NCBI GenBank assembly: GCA_025963965.1
Contig: JAOPZS010000014.1
Span: forward strand, 1-51,309
DNA: 51,309 nt
Direction: 5' to 3'
From: Solirubrobacterales bacterium
GTDB lineage: Bacteria > Actinomycetota > Thermoleophilia > Solirubrobacterales > Solirubrobacteraceae
The translations under genes were made by a program, and so were the position numbers. The first letter of the stretch is position 1, and each line of letters begins with the position of its first letter. Below are positions 1 through 7,436 of the stretch, one piece after another. The notes beneath the pieces are model-generated. The model saw only the letters and a list, made by a program, of their open reading frames with translations, did no database searches and was not told the DNA's origin.

Positions 1-27
1 GGCGCGGGCAATACAATCGGCCGGCCA

Positions 28-99
28 GGGCGCGTAGCTCAGTGGGAGAGCGCTCGCTTCACACGCGAGAGGTCGCAGGTTCGAAACCCGCCGCGCCCA
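28..99 (+). tRNA. tRNA-Val (CAC anticodon)
   Basis: The cloverleaf folds by eye. The acceptor arms at 28-34 and 92-98 pair over all seven positions and the discriminator is A99. The D-arm stem is GCTC/GAGC (37-40 with 48-51). The anticodon stem is CTCGC/GCGAG (53-57 with 65-69) around a seven-base loop with CAC at 60-62, which reads GTG valine codons. The T-arm (75-79 with 87-91) has a TTCGAAA loop and one A-C mismatch at 77/89. The 3' CCA is not encoded, so it must be added after transcription. Confidence 0.93.
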
Positions 100-141
100 T
101 TGATCCTCCCGCCAGCTCCTTCGCGGGATACTGGTCGGCCG

Positions 142-201
142 ATGTCGGAGAACCTGAACCTTGTGCGCTCGATCGTCGCAGCGTGGGAGCTGGCGGAATA
201 G
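142..201 (+). pseudogene. Decayed 5' end of a second SnoaL-like gene
   Basis: A 19-codon reading frame starting MSENLNLVRSIVAAWE ends in TAG three bases before the start of the intact SnoaL-like gene. The N-terminal helix resembles that of the downstream protein (MSQQNVNIVRQLFDAFN) and of SnoaL/NTF2-like proteins in general, where the frame would continue for more than 100 residues. The likeliest reading is that tandem paralogues existed and a deletion removed most of the first. A short translated leader coupled to the next gene is possible but less likely. Confidence 0.55.
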
Positions 202-204
202 CTG

Positions 205-678
205 ATGTCCCAGCAGAACGTGAACATCGTGCGGCAGCTCTTCGATGCGTTCAACCGGCTGGACGGCAATGCCATGCGCGACCTCTGGACGGTCGATGCG
301 GAGTGGCGCCCCGCCTACATCGGTGGCGGCCTGCTGGAGGGAGCCTCTTTTCGCGGACATGAGGGAGTGACCGAGTTCGTCGAACTGCAATCCGAGACAT
401 GGGAGAGCGTCGTAGTCGAACCTCTGGAGATGCGCGATCTCGGAGACCAGGTACTGGCCGAGGTTCGCCTGCGCGCGGTGGGACGGGCAAGTGGAGTCCC
501 CGTCGAGCGGATCACATGGAACGTCTTTTCGCTCCGCGACGGGAAGGCAGCGACTGGCGTGGTCTACAAAGGCAGGGAGGAAGCCCTCCGAGCGTTGGCT
601 GCTTCAGACACCGAAACCGGGCCCCTGCCTGAGGTTTCGCGCAAGCGGGGCGCGGGTACGTCCGCCGAGCGTGAGTAG
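205..678 (+). CDS. SnoaL-like / NTF2-fold protein
   Basis: A 157-residue cytoplasmic protein with the layout of SnoaL-like proteins. An N-terminal amphipathic helix (MSQQNVNIVRQLFDAF) and a DLWTVDAEW strand come first, followed by alternating strands ending in DGKAATGVVYKGREEAL near residues 112-128. The family forms cone-shaped alpha+beta barrels; some members are cyclases, isomerases or dehydratases and many have no known substrate. Nothing here fixes a reaction. The last 25 residues are low-complexity and run into the next gene, whose GTG start lies eight bases inside this frame, which suggests coupling. A truncated paralogue lies immediately upstream. Confidence 0.8.
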   Translation: MSQQNVNIVRQLFDAFNRLDGNAMRDLWTVDAEWRPAYIGGGLLEGASFRGHEGVTEFVELQSETWESVVVEPLEMRDLGDQVLAEVRLRAVGRASGVPVERITWNVFSLRDGKAATGVVYKGREEALRALAASDTETGPLPEVSRKRGAGTSAERE

Positions 679-1144
679 CCAAGAGCCCCCCAGGCCGCCG
701 TTGCCGCCGACCGAGCCGACCGAACGGCTCGACGCGCCGCCGCCCACCCCGCCATTGGCCCCACGCGTGCCACCGCAGCGGGTCGTCGAACACGTGCCTG
801 CCGAACCACTGCCCCCTGACAGGCCGTGGTGGGAGAACCCGGGCCCGGCGATCCTCGCTGGGATCGTCGGCCTGATCATCGGCGGCCTGCTCGGCTACCT
901 GATCGGCGAAAAACAGGAACCGTCTCGCACGGGGTCCGCGGCTGCCGCGCACACCGTCACGAGGACGGTGACAACCGTCCGACCAAAGGTGATCGTGCGC
1001 ACGAACACGGTCACCGACAAGACGGTCACGCAGGCGCCGGCCCCGGCCCCGGCCAGCGAAGCGCAGACGCGCGAAACCGAAACGACGTTGCGCCGCCTCG
1101 AAAAAGAAAACGAAGAACTCAGGCGCCACCAAGAAGAAGGCTGA
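671..1144 (+). CDS. Single-pass membrane protein with proline-rich N-terminus and coiled-coil tail
   Basis: The chosen GTG start at 671 overlaps the end of the SnoaL-like gene by eight bases and gives 157 residues; longer versions of this frame would run back through that gene. Residues 1-55 are rich in Pro, Glu and Arg. Residues 59-79 form one strongly hydrophobic, glycine-zipper-like membrane span. A Thr/Val-rich linker follows with repeated TVT motifs (for example RTVTTVRPKVIVRTNTVTD). The last 25 residues are a charged heptad-like helix (LRRLEKENEELRRHQEE), probably a short coiled coil. I do not recognise the family. A membrane-tethered oligomeric scaffold is a guess from the layout. Confidence 0.72.
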   Translation: MSSQEPPRPPLPPTEPTERLDAPPPTPPLAPRVPPQRVVEHVPAEPLPPDRPWWENPGPAILAGIVGLIIGGLLGYLIGEKQEPSRTGSAAAAHTVTRTVTTVRPKVIVRTNTVTDKTVTQAPAPAPASEAQTRETETTLRRLEKENEELRRHQEEG

Positions 1145-1233
1145 CCGCACTCGGCGCGGGCGCACCCGGCCGCCCGCTGTCCAGCGCAGGAGCTCGCGCC
1201 TAAGGCGCACGCGCGCTCCGCCGATGCATAGGC

Positions 1234-2316
1234 GTGGCCGTTCACTGCACGCATTCACGACCGGCCTCGGCCCGGCGCGCCCTGCTCGCAGCACTCTGCG
1301 CCGTCCTCGCCGGCACGTGCCTGGCCCCGACCGTCGCGGCCGCGAGGAAGCTGACGGCAGCCAACTGGGACACAGCGGCCCAACGCGTCGTCGTCAAGGC
1401 GGGCCTCATGTCGGAGCTCTCGCCGGGCGACTTCAACGGCGCTGCCAGGCTCACCCCCCAGGCCGAGAGCCAGGCGCTTCGCGCGCTCACGGCGCGCCGG
1501 GAAGCAACCCGGCAGGAATCGGAAGGCCCGACGGCCCCGGCCCCCGCTCCGGCGGTGGCCTCGGCGTCGACCGTCACGTTGACGCGCTTCGACGCCCTGC
1601 TCGTGGACCAGCTCGGTCTCGCCGCGACGGCTGCCCACGTGCAGCAGACGGCTGCAGCTGCCGGGCTGAAGCCTCCCAGCTACTTCGGCACCGAGGTCGT
1701 CGCCCGCTACCTCGGCCTCCGCTACAACCATCCGGCCGGCGAAGACTCGCTCGAGCTCTACCCGTCGAACACGATCACGCGTGCCGAAGCCGCCCACTCG
1801 TTCGCGGCTGTGCTCGAACAGGGCACGTGGGCCGTCGAAGCCGCCCGCGAAACGCTCGAAGGCTTCTCGCTCCCGCGCTACTCCTCGAGCCAGCTCGCTG
1901 TGCTGCGGATCGCCGTCGCCAAGATCGGCATGCCGTACGTGTGGGGCGGGACGACCGACGCGACCGAAGACGGCCTTGAACACGGCGGCTACGACTGCTC
2001 CGGGTTCGCCTGGCGCGTCTACAAGGTCTCGGGTTTCTCGTGGGGCACGCGGATCCTCGGCCGGACCGCGGCAGAACAGGCGGGCGAGATCGCCAAGAGC
2101 GCGCGCGTCCGACTGCAGGACGTGCAGCCAGCCGACCTGCTGTTCTTCGGAGCCGCCCGCTTCGGCTCCAAGGCGACCGAGGCAAGCGTCATCCACGAGG
2201 GCATCGCCCTGAGCAGCGACTGGGCGATCCACTCATCCGGCCAGGGCGTCTATGTCCTGCCCCTCTCCTCCGGCTGGCTCGCGCAGCAGTTCAGCTGGGC
2301 AAGGCGGGTGCTGTAG
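1234..2316 (+). CDS. Secreted NlpC/P60 family cell-wall peptidase
   Basis: A 360-residue exported protein. Residues 13-37 form a signal peptide with probable cleavage after PTVAAA. Residues 40-210 are helical and contain an S-layer-homology-like stretch around 148-197. The C-terminal NlpC/P60 domain (about 220-360) has the expected core: MPYVWGG, then GGYDCSGFAWRVYK with nucleophile Cys255, then VIHEGIAL with His321. In this family these are the catalytic Cys and His of gamma-D-glutamyl/meso-diaminopimelate or related peptidoglycan endopeptidases. GTG at 1234 is the only start that leaves an intact signal peptide. Glu and Lys are often encoded by GAA and AAA, unlike the cytosolic genes nearby. 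Confidence 0.88.
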   Translation: MAVHCTHSRPASARRALLAALCAVLAGTCLAPTVAAARKLTAANWDTAAQRVVVKAGLMSELSPGDFNGAARLTPQAESQALRALTARREATRQESEGPTAPAPAPAVASASTVTLTRFDALLVDQLGLAATAAHVQQTAAAAGLKPPSYFGTEVVARYLGLRYNHPAGEDSLELYPSNTITRAEAAHSFAAVLEQGTWAVEAARETLEGFSLPRYSSSQLAVLRIAVAKIGMPYVWGGTTDATEDGLEHGGYDCSGFAWRVYKVSGFSWGTRILGRTAAEQAGEIAKSARVRLQDVQPADLLFFGAARFGSKATEASVIHEGIALSSDWAIHSSGQGVYVLPLSSGWLAQQFSWARRVL

Positions 2317-2324
2317 GCGACCCA

Positions 2325-2330
2325 TATAGT
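2325..2330 (+). promoter_or_regulatory. -10 box of a leaderless promoter for the GST gene
   Basis: TATAGT differs from TATAAT at one position and ends eight bases before the ATG at 2339. Transcription would then begin at or next to the A of the start codon. No ribosome binding site lies between them, which agrees with a leaderless transcript. Confidence 0.6.
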
Positions 2331-2338
2331 CCGGCCCG

Positions 2339-2935
2339 ATGCGTATCTACCACCGCGAGCACGCCGGACGTCCGCTGCGTGCCGCCTGGGCGCTCGAGGA
2401 GGCTGGTCAGGACTACGAGATCGTGAAGATGACGACGGAGGAGGGCAAAGGTCCTGAGCACCGCGCCCGCCACCCGCTCGCCAAGGTCCCCGTTCTCGAG
2501 GACTCGGACGGCTTCGTCTTCGAATCTGCTGCGATCGTGCTGCACATCGCCGACTCGTTCCCGGCGGCGGGTCTGATACCCGCGCCGGGCACCCACGAGC
2601 GGGCGCTCGTCTACCAGTGGGCGGTCTACGGCCCGGCCGAGATGGAGCCGCCGCTGATCGAAAGCGCGATGTTCGCCCAGGCCGACCCGGAGCGCTCCGC
2701 CAAGGCGCGCAAGCGCTTCGACGAGCGCGTCGAGGTGCTTGCCGGCGCGATCGGCGAGGACGGCCACCTGCTCGGGGAAACGTTCACGGTGGCCGACATC
2801 ATGGTCGGCTCGGCACTCAAATTCACCGCTCGCATCGGCTTCTCCGAGGAGCTCCCGGAGAACCTCCGCGCGTACATGGCGCGACTCGAGGCCCGCCCGG
2901 CCTACGAGCGGGCGCTGGCGCGCACCCGCGACTGA
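2339..2935 (+). CDS. Glutathione S-transferase-like protein
   Basis: A 198-residue cytosolic protein with the two-domain GST layout. The N-terminal thioredoxin fold (about 1-78) opens MRIYHREHAGRPLRAAWALE and contains HPLAKVPVLEDSDG with the cis-proline, then SAAIVLHIAD, the usual Glu/Asp-Ser-Ala glutathione-contact strand. The helical domain (about 85-190) carries GETFTVADIMVGSAL, matching the N-capping box of GST helix 6. Actinobacteria mostly use mycothiol, so the thiol substrate is uncertain. The gene stands alone behind a leaderless promoter and ends at a strong hairpin. Confidence 0.87.
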   Translation: MRIYHREHAGRPLRAAWALEEAGQDYEIVKMTTEEGKGPEHRARHPLAKVPVLEDSDGFVFESAAIVLHIADSFPAAGLIPAPGTHERALVYQWAVYGPAEMEPPLIESAMFAQADPERSAKARKRFDERVEVLAGAIGEDGHLLGETFTVADIMVGSALKFTARIGFSEELPENLRAYMARLEARPAYERALARTRD

Positions 2936-2973
2936 TCGGTTGGCGCCCAGCGCCATCCGGCTGCGCGACGCGC

Positions 2974-3016
2974 CCCTGGGCCGCGCGCAGCGGGGGGCAT
3001 CGCGCGCGGCCCAGGG
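2974..3016. terminator. Strong GC hairpin between convergent genes
   Basis: Arms 2974-2988 and 3002-3016 are perfect 15-base inverted complements around a 13-base loop. The hairpin lies between the 3' ends of the GST gene and the minus-strand FnIII gene, so it can serve both. No T-tract follows on either side, which is common for hairpin terminators in high-GC actinobacteria. Confidence 0.72.
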
Positions 3017-3067
3017 CTCTGTGCCAGCCCAAGTCGACGCGGGCGCCCTCGGTGCGCCCGCCTGGGG

Positions 3068-4411
3068 CTACCCGAGTTCGATCGAGCTCCCCGAGAACGT
3101 CCCGCTCTTCACGGGTTTTGCCTGCTTCTTGCCCTGGGCGACGCCACACGTCGCTGCGCCCGTGAAGCTCTCGTAGACCGCGCCGCTGACGGCGGCCGGC
3201 GAGCTGAACGGTCCGCCCTGCAGCGACCCGCCGAGGATCGCTTCTCCGGCTTCTGTGATCGGCACGGTCAGCGAGCCGTGCGAGGTTCCGGCTTCCTTCG
3301 GGGCCCACTTCACGACCGCCGACACAGGAGCCGTCGTCGGTTCAAAGGAGAGGCTCGCGAGGGCCAGGCACGTGACTTCTTCGGTCGTCTGCAGGTGCGC
3401 GACGATGCTCGCCGATTCGGCCGGCGAGGGACCGCCGCAGCCGTTGAGCTCCCCTTTCAGCGTGATGTTCTGGACGTGTGGCGTTTCGCTCAGGCCAGGC
3501 GACAGCTTGATCGTGCCGGACGCGGTTTCGCACGTCATGGCAGCTGTCCCGCCGCCGCCGGCGCCTTTTTCGCCGTCTTCGTTGGGGCTCGTCAGTTCCA
3601 GCGGGGCGCTGGCTGCACTGGTCCCTTCCTCATCGCTGCTCGTGACGGTGATCACGTAGGCGGTGTTCGGCGAAACCGGCTCCAAAGCGGCGGTCGTCCA
3701 GTTGCCGTCGACGGTGGCGGTGAGCACGGGCGGCCCCGGTTTGACCGGCGTGGCCGTCACGGTCGAGGATGTGAGGAGAGCGGCCGTGTCGGGGGCCGGC
3801 GACCAGCTGACGTACATGCGCAGGTGTTCCGTTTCCGTTCCGGGCACTTCGTACGGGGCGACCGACGCGGCGACTTCGCCCGGCGCGTCCGGCGGCTGCA
3901 GGGGCGGTTCGCCGGTTTCGAGATAGCCGCGTGAGGCTGCGTTGTAGATGCGGTCTCCGTGTGCGTCGGTCTGTTCGAAGGACGGCGAGCCACCGCCGCC
4001 GCCTTCGAGCCGGGCATACGAGCGAACGTGGCCGAACCAGTTCCACACGACGCTGGCAGAGGCGGTGTATGTGGTCGTTTTGTAGCCACCGCCGCGACCG
4101 CTGCCGCCGCAGCGCGTCGACAGGTTCACGTTCCCCGCCGGATAGCCGCTCGGTGCGAACCCGGTCGCGAACGATTCCTCCTGGATGCCGCCGCATGAGC
4201 GGCCGAGGATCGAGAAGGCGGATCCCTGGTCGAGGACGAGCTGGTACGGCCCGGCAGCCTGCGCCCCGGGAGCGATGCCGAGACCGAGCAGCCCGGCGAC
4301 GATCGCGCCCAGGATGCTGCGGCGGGGGATGGTCACGGTGGAACCCCTCTCGTCCATGTCGATGTCCACTCCAGGTGGCCCGGCCGGGGTGACGCCTCCA
4401 ACGTCGCTCAC
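3068..4411 (-). CDS. Secreted fibronectin type III-like protein
   Basis: A 447-residue protein in its longest form (GTG at 4411). A start at ATG 4357 gives a cleaner export signal, with PRRSILGAIVAGLLGLG ending in an AQA cleavage site; the paired arginines make Tat export possible. The mature N-terminal part is Gly/Ser-rich with two cysteines. A fibronectin type III-like module spans about residues 175-270, with VSWSPAPDTA and the closing strands SPNTAYVITVTSSDEEG. A Cys-containing beta-rich C-terminal region follows. No catalytic motif is visible. An extracellular binding or adhesion role is inferred from the layout. Glu is mostly GAA, as in other exported genes here. Confidence 0.7.
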   Translation of the reverse strand: MSDVGGVTPAGPPGVDIDMDERGSTVTIPRRSILGAIVAGLLGLGIAPGAQAAGPYQLVLDQGSAFSILGRSCGGIQEESFATGFAPSGYPAGNVNLSTRCGGSGRGGGYKTTTYTASASVVWNWFGHVRSYARLEGGGGGSPSFEQTDAHGDRIYNAASRGYLETGEPPLQPPDAPGEVAASVAPYEVPGTETEHLRMYVSWSPAPDTAALLTSSTVTATPVKPGPPVLTATVDGNWTTAALEPVSPNTAYVITVTSSDEEGTSAASAPLELTSPNEDGEKGAGGGGTAAMTCETASGTIKLSPGLSETPHVQNITLKGELNGCGGPSPAESASIVAHLQTTEEVTCLALASLSFEPTTAPVSAVVKWAPKEAGTSHGSLTVPITEAGEAILGGSLQGGPFSSPAAVSGAVYESFTGAATCGVAQGKKQAKPVKSGTFSGSSIELG

Positions 4412-4460
4412 CGTCCGATTGCTGACAAGTAGACCATGCCTGGGTAGGCGCGATCAACAG

Positions 4461-5018
4461 CTAGACGATCTTTCCGGGGTTCTTCGCAGCATTCTCATGA
4501 ATCTCGTCGGCCGGGCCTCCCTTCGGCCGCTCGGCGTGCGCGAGCAACTCGGCGTGACCGGCGGCGCGGAACGCCTCGCGCACAGCGCCCGCGACGCGCT
4601 CGACCTCGATGCGCACCCCCCGCTTCCTGCAGAGCGCGCAGCGCATCGCGATCACGCGGATGCCGGTCGCGTCGATCTGCCGCAGACCCTCGAGGTCGAG
4701 CAGCAGCTCGTCGATCCCACCGGCGCACAGCGCGTCGATCTCGGCTTCGAGCGCGGCGGCGCTGTGCTGTCCGAGCTCGCCCTTCACGGTGAGGCGATGG
4801 GTGCGGATCACGGCGGGGCGGATCGGCACCGCCACGGCCGGGTCCCATCCGGACCCGGGACGCAGCCGCTCGCCTCGCAGCGGTCGCTCGAGTCGCCCGC
4901 GCGAACGCCGCGTCAGGTCGCGCTGGTCGGGCGCTCCAGGCAATGGTCGGTCGTATTCGTATGTCACGGCACGCGCGATGTCCTTCCCACGCGACTGCGC
5001 CGTCTCTTGGCGCGTCAT
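4461..5018 (-). CDS. STAS-domain protein (anti-sigma factor antagonist-like)
   Basis: A 185-residue protein with a basic, unstructured N-terminal 65 residues and a STAS fold at about 70-165. The core strand and loop read ELLLDLEGLRQIDATGIRVI. In SpoIIAA/RsbV-type antagonists the serine right after the Asp of this loop is phosphorylated by the anti-sigma kinase. Here that position is Ala117 followed by Thr118, so the classical Ser phospho-switch is absent or moved. An AAGGAG ribosome binding site lies ten bases upstream of the ATG at 5018. No anti-sigma kinase or sigma gene is adjacent. A nucleotide- or lipid-sensing STAS role is an alternative. Confidence 0.8.
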   Translation of the reverse strand: MTRQETAQSRGKDIARAVTYEYDRPLPGAPDQRDLTRRSRGRLERPLRGERLRPGSGWDPAVAVPIRPAVIRTHRLTVKGELGQHSAAALEAEIDALCAGGIDELLLDLEGLRQIDATGIRVIAMRCALCRKRGVRIEVERVAGAVREAFRAAGHAELLAHAERPKGGPADEIHENAAKNPGKIV

Positions 5019-5060
5019 CGGGCACTGCTCCTTTCGAAGAGTCCTAAGCGAGATCAGTAG

Positions 5061-5093
5061 GCCGCCCGAGCGGGCGACTCTTGAACGGGCGGC
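5061..5093 (-). terminator. Hairpin after the membrane-anchored gene pair
   Basis: GCCGCCCG at 5061-5068 pairs perfectly with CGGGCGGC at 5086-5093, directly after the stop codon of the minus-strand gene ending at 5094. A third related block (CGGGCG, 5071-5076) could compete for the same arm. There is no T-tract, and a weak terminator or processing hairpin fits equally well. Confidence 0.4.
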
Positions 5094-6275
5094 TTAGCCC
5101 GGTCGCTCGAGGATCAGCTCGAAACGAGCCGAGAGGCAGATCTCAGACCGGCCCCGTAGCCGGCGCATTGCGCCGGGGAGACAGACAGCCAGAAGCCAGA
5201 GCAGCGCCAGCGCAAGCCCCGCGCAGGCAGCCACCGCACCGATCGATGAGGCGGGCGCGCCTCCCCCTCCCGGTGCGTGTGGGGCGCTCGGCGCAGATGA
5301 GGAGGAACCAGAGGTGGCGACCTTGGCGCCGTCGCCACTCCCCGGCGCATACGCCCCGGGGCCGGCCGGCGCTGGAGCCGCGGCGCGATTCCAGCCCGCG
5401 CCGATCACACTCGTCGAGCGGGTCGCCGTTGCGCTGCCCTGCATCGGCACTCCGGCGCGGCCCGAGGCAAGGCCCCCTTCGAGAAGGGTCGACGCCACGC
5501 TTCCAGGCAGCCCCGATGGGGGCGGGCCCCCGAGGACGCCCTGCGGCGCCTCGGGGCCGGCGAGCAGTTCCCCGGTCAGCCGGTCGACCGGGAGCGGGCC
5601 CTGGGGAAGCGGTGAGCGGGGCGTGCCGCTGAGGGTTTCTCTGGGGGACCCGAGCACGGGCCCCGAGCCGCCGCTGCTCGCACCTGCGACGACTCCGCCC
5701 ACGCCGGCCAGGATCTGCCGAGCTTTGCCGAGCGTGCCCCCGCCGGTTCCGGAAGCCGTTTCGATCTGCCCGGCGACGGCTCGCACGACCGGCGCGGATG
5801 TCGCCGCGCCCACCGCCCGCGTCACGGTCGTGATGACCCGGCCCGTCGGGGCAGCGGCCGGGGCAGCGGCCTTGAGGACTGTCGCCGCGACGCTGGATGC
5901 GACCGGGATCGTCGGCCGGGCCGGAGCAGCCGTCGAGCCGACTGAGCGCAGGGCGCCGGTCGTGCTGCCGGGGCCCGGCAGCGGAGACGCGGAGGGGCGC
6001 GGGGAGTCGCCGGACGTGGGCGTCGCCGCGACGCCGCTCGCAGGCTGTGCGGGCGCTTCGGCTCCGGACCGTGACGAACCAGGCGCCGCAAGGACCTCGC
6101 GACCTGTCACCTCGTTGACTGTTTTCGCGGCGGTGCCGAGCAGGGCGCCTGCCGTGGTTCCTTCTTTGCCTGCCGCCCCGGCCGCGCCTGCCGCCAGGCC
6201 GAGCACCAGCGCCGCCACCAGGAAAGCCGCGATCCCGACCAGAAGGCGCCCTCGCCGAGTGTGCGTCAGTGCCAC
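5094..6275 (-). CDS. Low-complexity exported protein with N- and C-terminal membrane anchors
   Basis: The GTG start at 6275 gives 393 residues, has GGAGG nine bases upstream and overlaps the end of the preceding gene by ten bases. Residues 1-33 are a signal peptide or anchor (RRGRLLVGIAAFLVAALVLG). About 310 residues of Ala/Pro/Gly/Ser-rich sequence follow without a recognisable fold. A second hydrophobic span (GAVAACAGLALALLWLLAVC) comes next, then a basic patch RRLRGR and a short conserved-looking tail ending ELILERPG. The layout resembles a surface-exposed, cell-wall-spanning stalk held at both ends. I do not recognise the family, and it has no sortase motif. Confidence 0.68.
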   Translation of the reverse strand: MALTHTRRGRLLVGIAAFLVAALVLGLAAGAAGAAGKEGTTAGALLGTAAKTVNEVTGREVLAAPGSSRSGAEAPAQPASGVAATPTSGDSPRPSASPLPGPGSTTGALRSVGSTAAPARPTIPVASSVAATVLKAAAPAAAPTGRVITTVTRAVGAATSAPVVRAVAGQIETASGTGGGTLGKARQILAGVGGVVAGASSGGSGPVLGSPRETLSGTPRSPLPQGPLPVDRLTGELLAGPEAPQGVLGGPPPSGLPGSVASTLLEGGLASGRAGVPMQGSATATRSTSVIGAGWNRAAAPAPAGPGAYAPGSGDGAKVATSGSSSSAPSAPHAPGGGGAPASSIGAVAACAGLALALLWLLAVCLPGAMRRLRGRSEICLSARFELILERPG

Positions 6276-7330
6276 GGGGGTGGCCTCCAGGTACGGCCCT
6301 GCCTGCGCCGCAGGTAATCGTGGCGCGGCCCGATGCCGGCGGCGTCCACGCACAGCAGCCCGATCAGCAGCGCCCCGGCGCAGAGCAGGAGCAGCCATGC
6401 CAGAGCGCCGTCTCCGCCGAGCGACGGTCCGGCGCTGAACGGGGCGAGCGCGGAGACGAGGCTGGCCGGCCGGCTCGCCGGGCTGCCGAAGTCTGATGCG
6501 CCCGCGCCGGATATGAGCGCGAATCCCGGCGCGGATGCCGTCGCCTGACGAGGAGCCGTTACGGCCGTGTGAGCGACGCCGGCGCTCGTCGCAAAACCCG
6601 GCCCGTTGACCGGCCGGCCAACGGACGCGGCTTTCGCGAGAACGCCGCCCGTGCCCTGAGGTGTCCCATGGCGAGCGCTCCGCCGGTGCGCGGCGGACGC
6701 GGACGGAGCGAGCGGCCCCGCGGCGACCGGCCTGGCCGTGGGGGCCGAGGGCGGAACGTTCGCCGGCGCAGGCGCCGCTTTCGACGAGCGCTCGTCGTGG
6801 GTCGCCGGCGGCTGGCTCAGGCTCGGAAGCGTGCGCCCCGCCGGGGCCGGCAGCGAGGAGACCCTCGGCAGTTCGGGCTTCGACACCGGCGCGGGCACCG
6901 GCTTCACCGGCGGCGATGACTTGGGCGGTGAGCCCGCCGGCGGGCTCACGGTCGACGGACCGCCCGGCGGCGTTCCCGGCGTGACGTGCAGGCCCGCCGG
7001 TGGCGCCGGCGTGACGTGTGGGTCGGGCGTCGCGACCACTGAGCTCGCCTTGGCGATCTTGGCGGCGGCCGGTGTGCTCTTCGCGACAGCGGTAACGACC
7101 GGCGCGCCGGCGACGAGCGCTGCCGGTGCGGGCGCGTGGAGGGCCGCCGGCGTGGGCGCGGAGGCCACGGCGACCGGTGTCGGCGCGTGGATTGCCGGCG
7201 TCGTGTCAGCGGGGGCCGCGGCGGGGAGCGTCAAGAGGGAAGCAAGAACCACTCCACCACCGCAGCCCAAGAGCCGCCGAGCCCGGGCCGTGCCGGGGAA
7301 CATTGATCGGGTCTGCGCAGCGTTAGCCAT
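6266..7330 (-). CDS. Proline/alanine-rich exported protein with C-terminal membrane anchor
   Basis: A 354-residue protein with the same architecture as the gene it overlaps. It has an N-terminal export signal (about 18-42, RLLGCGGGVVLASLLTLPAAAPA), some 250 residues rich in Pro, Ala, Ser and Thr with recurring PAP, PPAG and VTP blocks, a C-terminal hydrophobic span (ALAWLLLLCAGALLIGLLCV), and a basic tail rich in Arg and Trp-Pro. No enzymatic motif is present. It is the promoter-proximal gene of the pair, and the ten-base overlap with the next start suggests coupled synthesis. An internal ATG ten codons in would also leave the signal intact. Function unknown. Confidence 0.68.
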   Translation of the reverse strand: MANAAQTRSMFPGTARARRLLGCGGGVVLASLLTLPAAAPADTTPAIHAPTPVAVASAPTPAALHAPAPAALVAGAPVVTAVAKSTPAAAKIAKASSVVATPDPHVTPAPPAGLHVTPGTPPGGPSTVSPPAGSPPKSSPPVKPVPAPVSKPELPRVSSLPAPAGRTLPSLSQPPATHDERSSKAAPAPANVPPSAPTARPVAAGPLAPSASAAHRRSARHGTPQGTGGVLAKAASVGRPVNGPGFATSAGVAHTAVTAPRQATASAPGFALISGAGASDFGSPASRPASLVSALAPFSAGPSLGGDGALAWLLLLCAGALLIGLLCVDAAGIGPRHDYLRRRQGRTWRPPPWH

Positions 7331-7436
7331 CGATGCTCATCTTGGTACCCCTTTACACGCCAAAATCACCGTCGCCGAGGGAACGGCCGCGTAACCGCGA
7401 TGACTCCGCGGGCGCCTAAGGTTCAAGATCAGCCTG

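Noticed and set aside
28..700. The tRNA-Val gene as an integration site for a mobile element.
   Set aside because: No integrase, no repeat of the tRNA 3' end and no change in gene character downstream were seen in the window.
512..1294. Long minus-strand open frames over the first genes and similar long antisense frames throughout (for example 14718-17051, 30141-31667, 35225-37453).
   Set aside because: High GC suppresses stop codons in shadow frames; the products are Arg/Ala/Gly-rich without recognisable domains, and the sense frames carry clear families.
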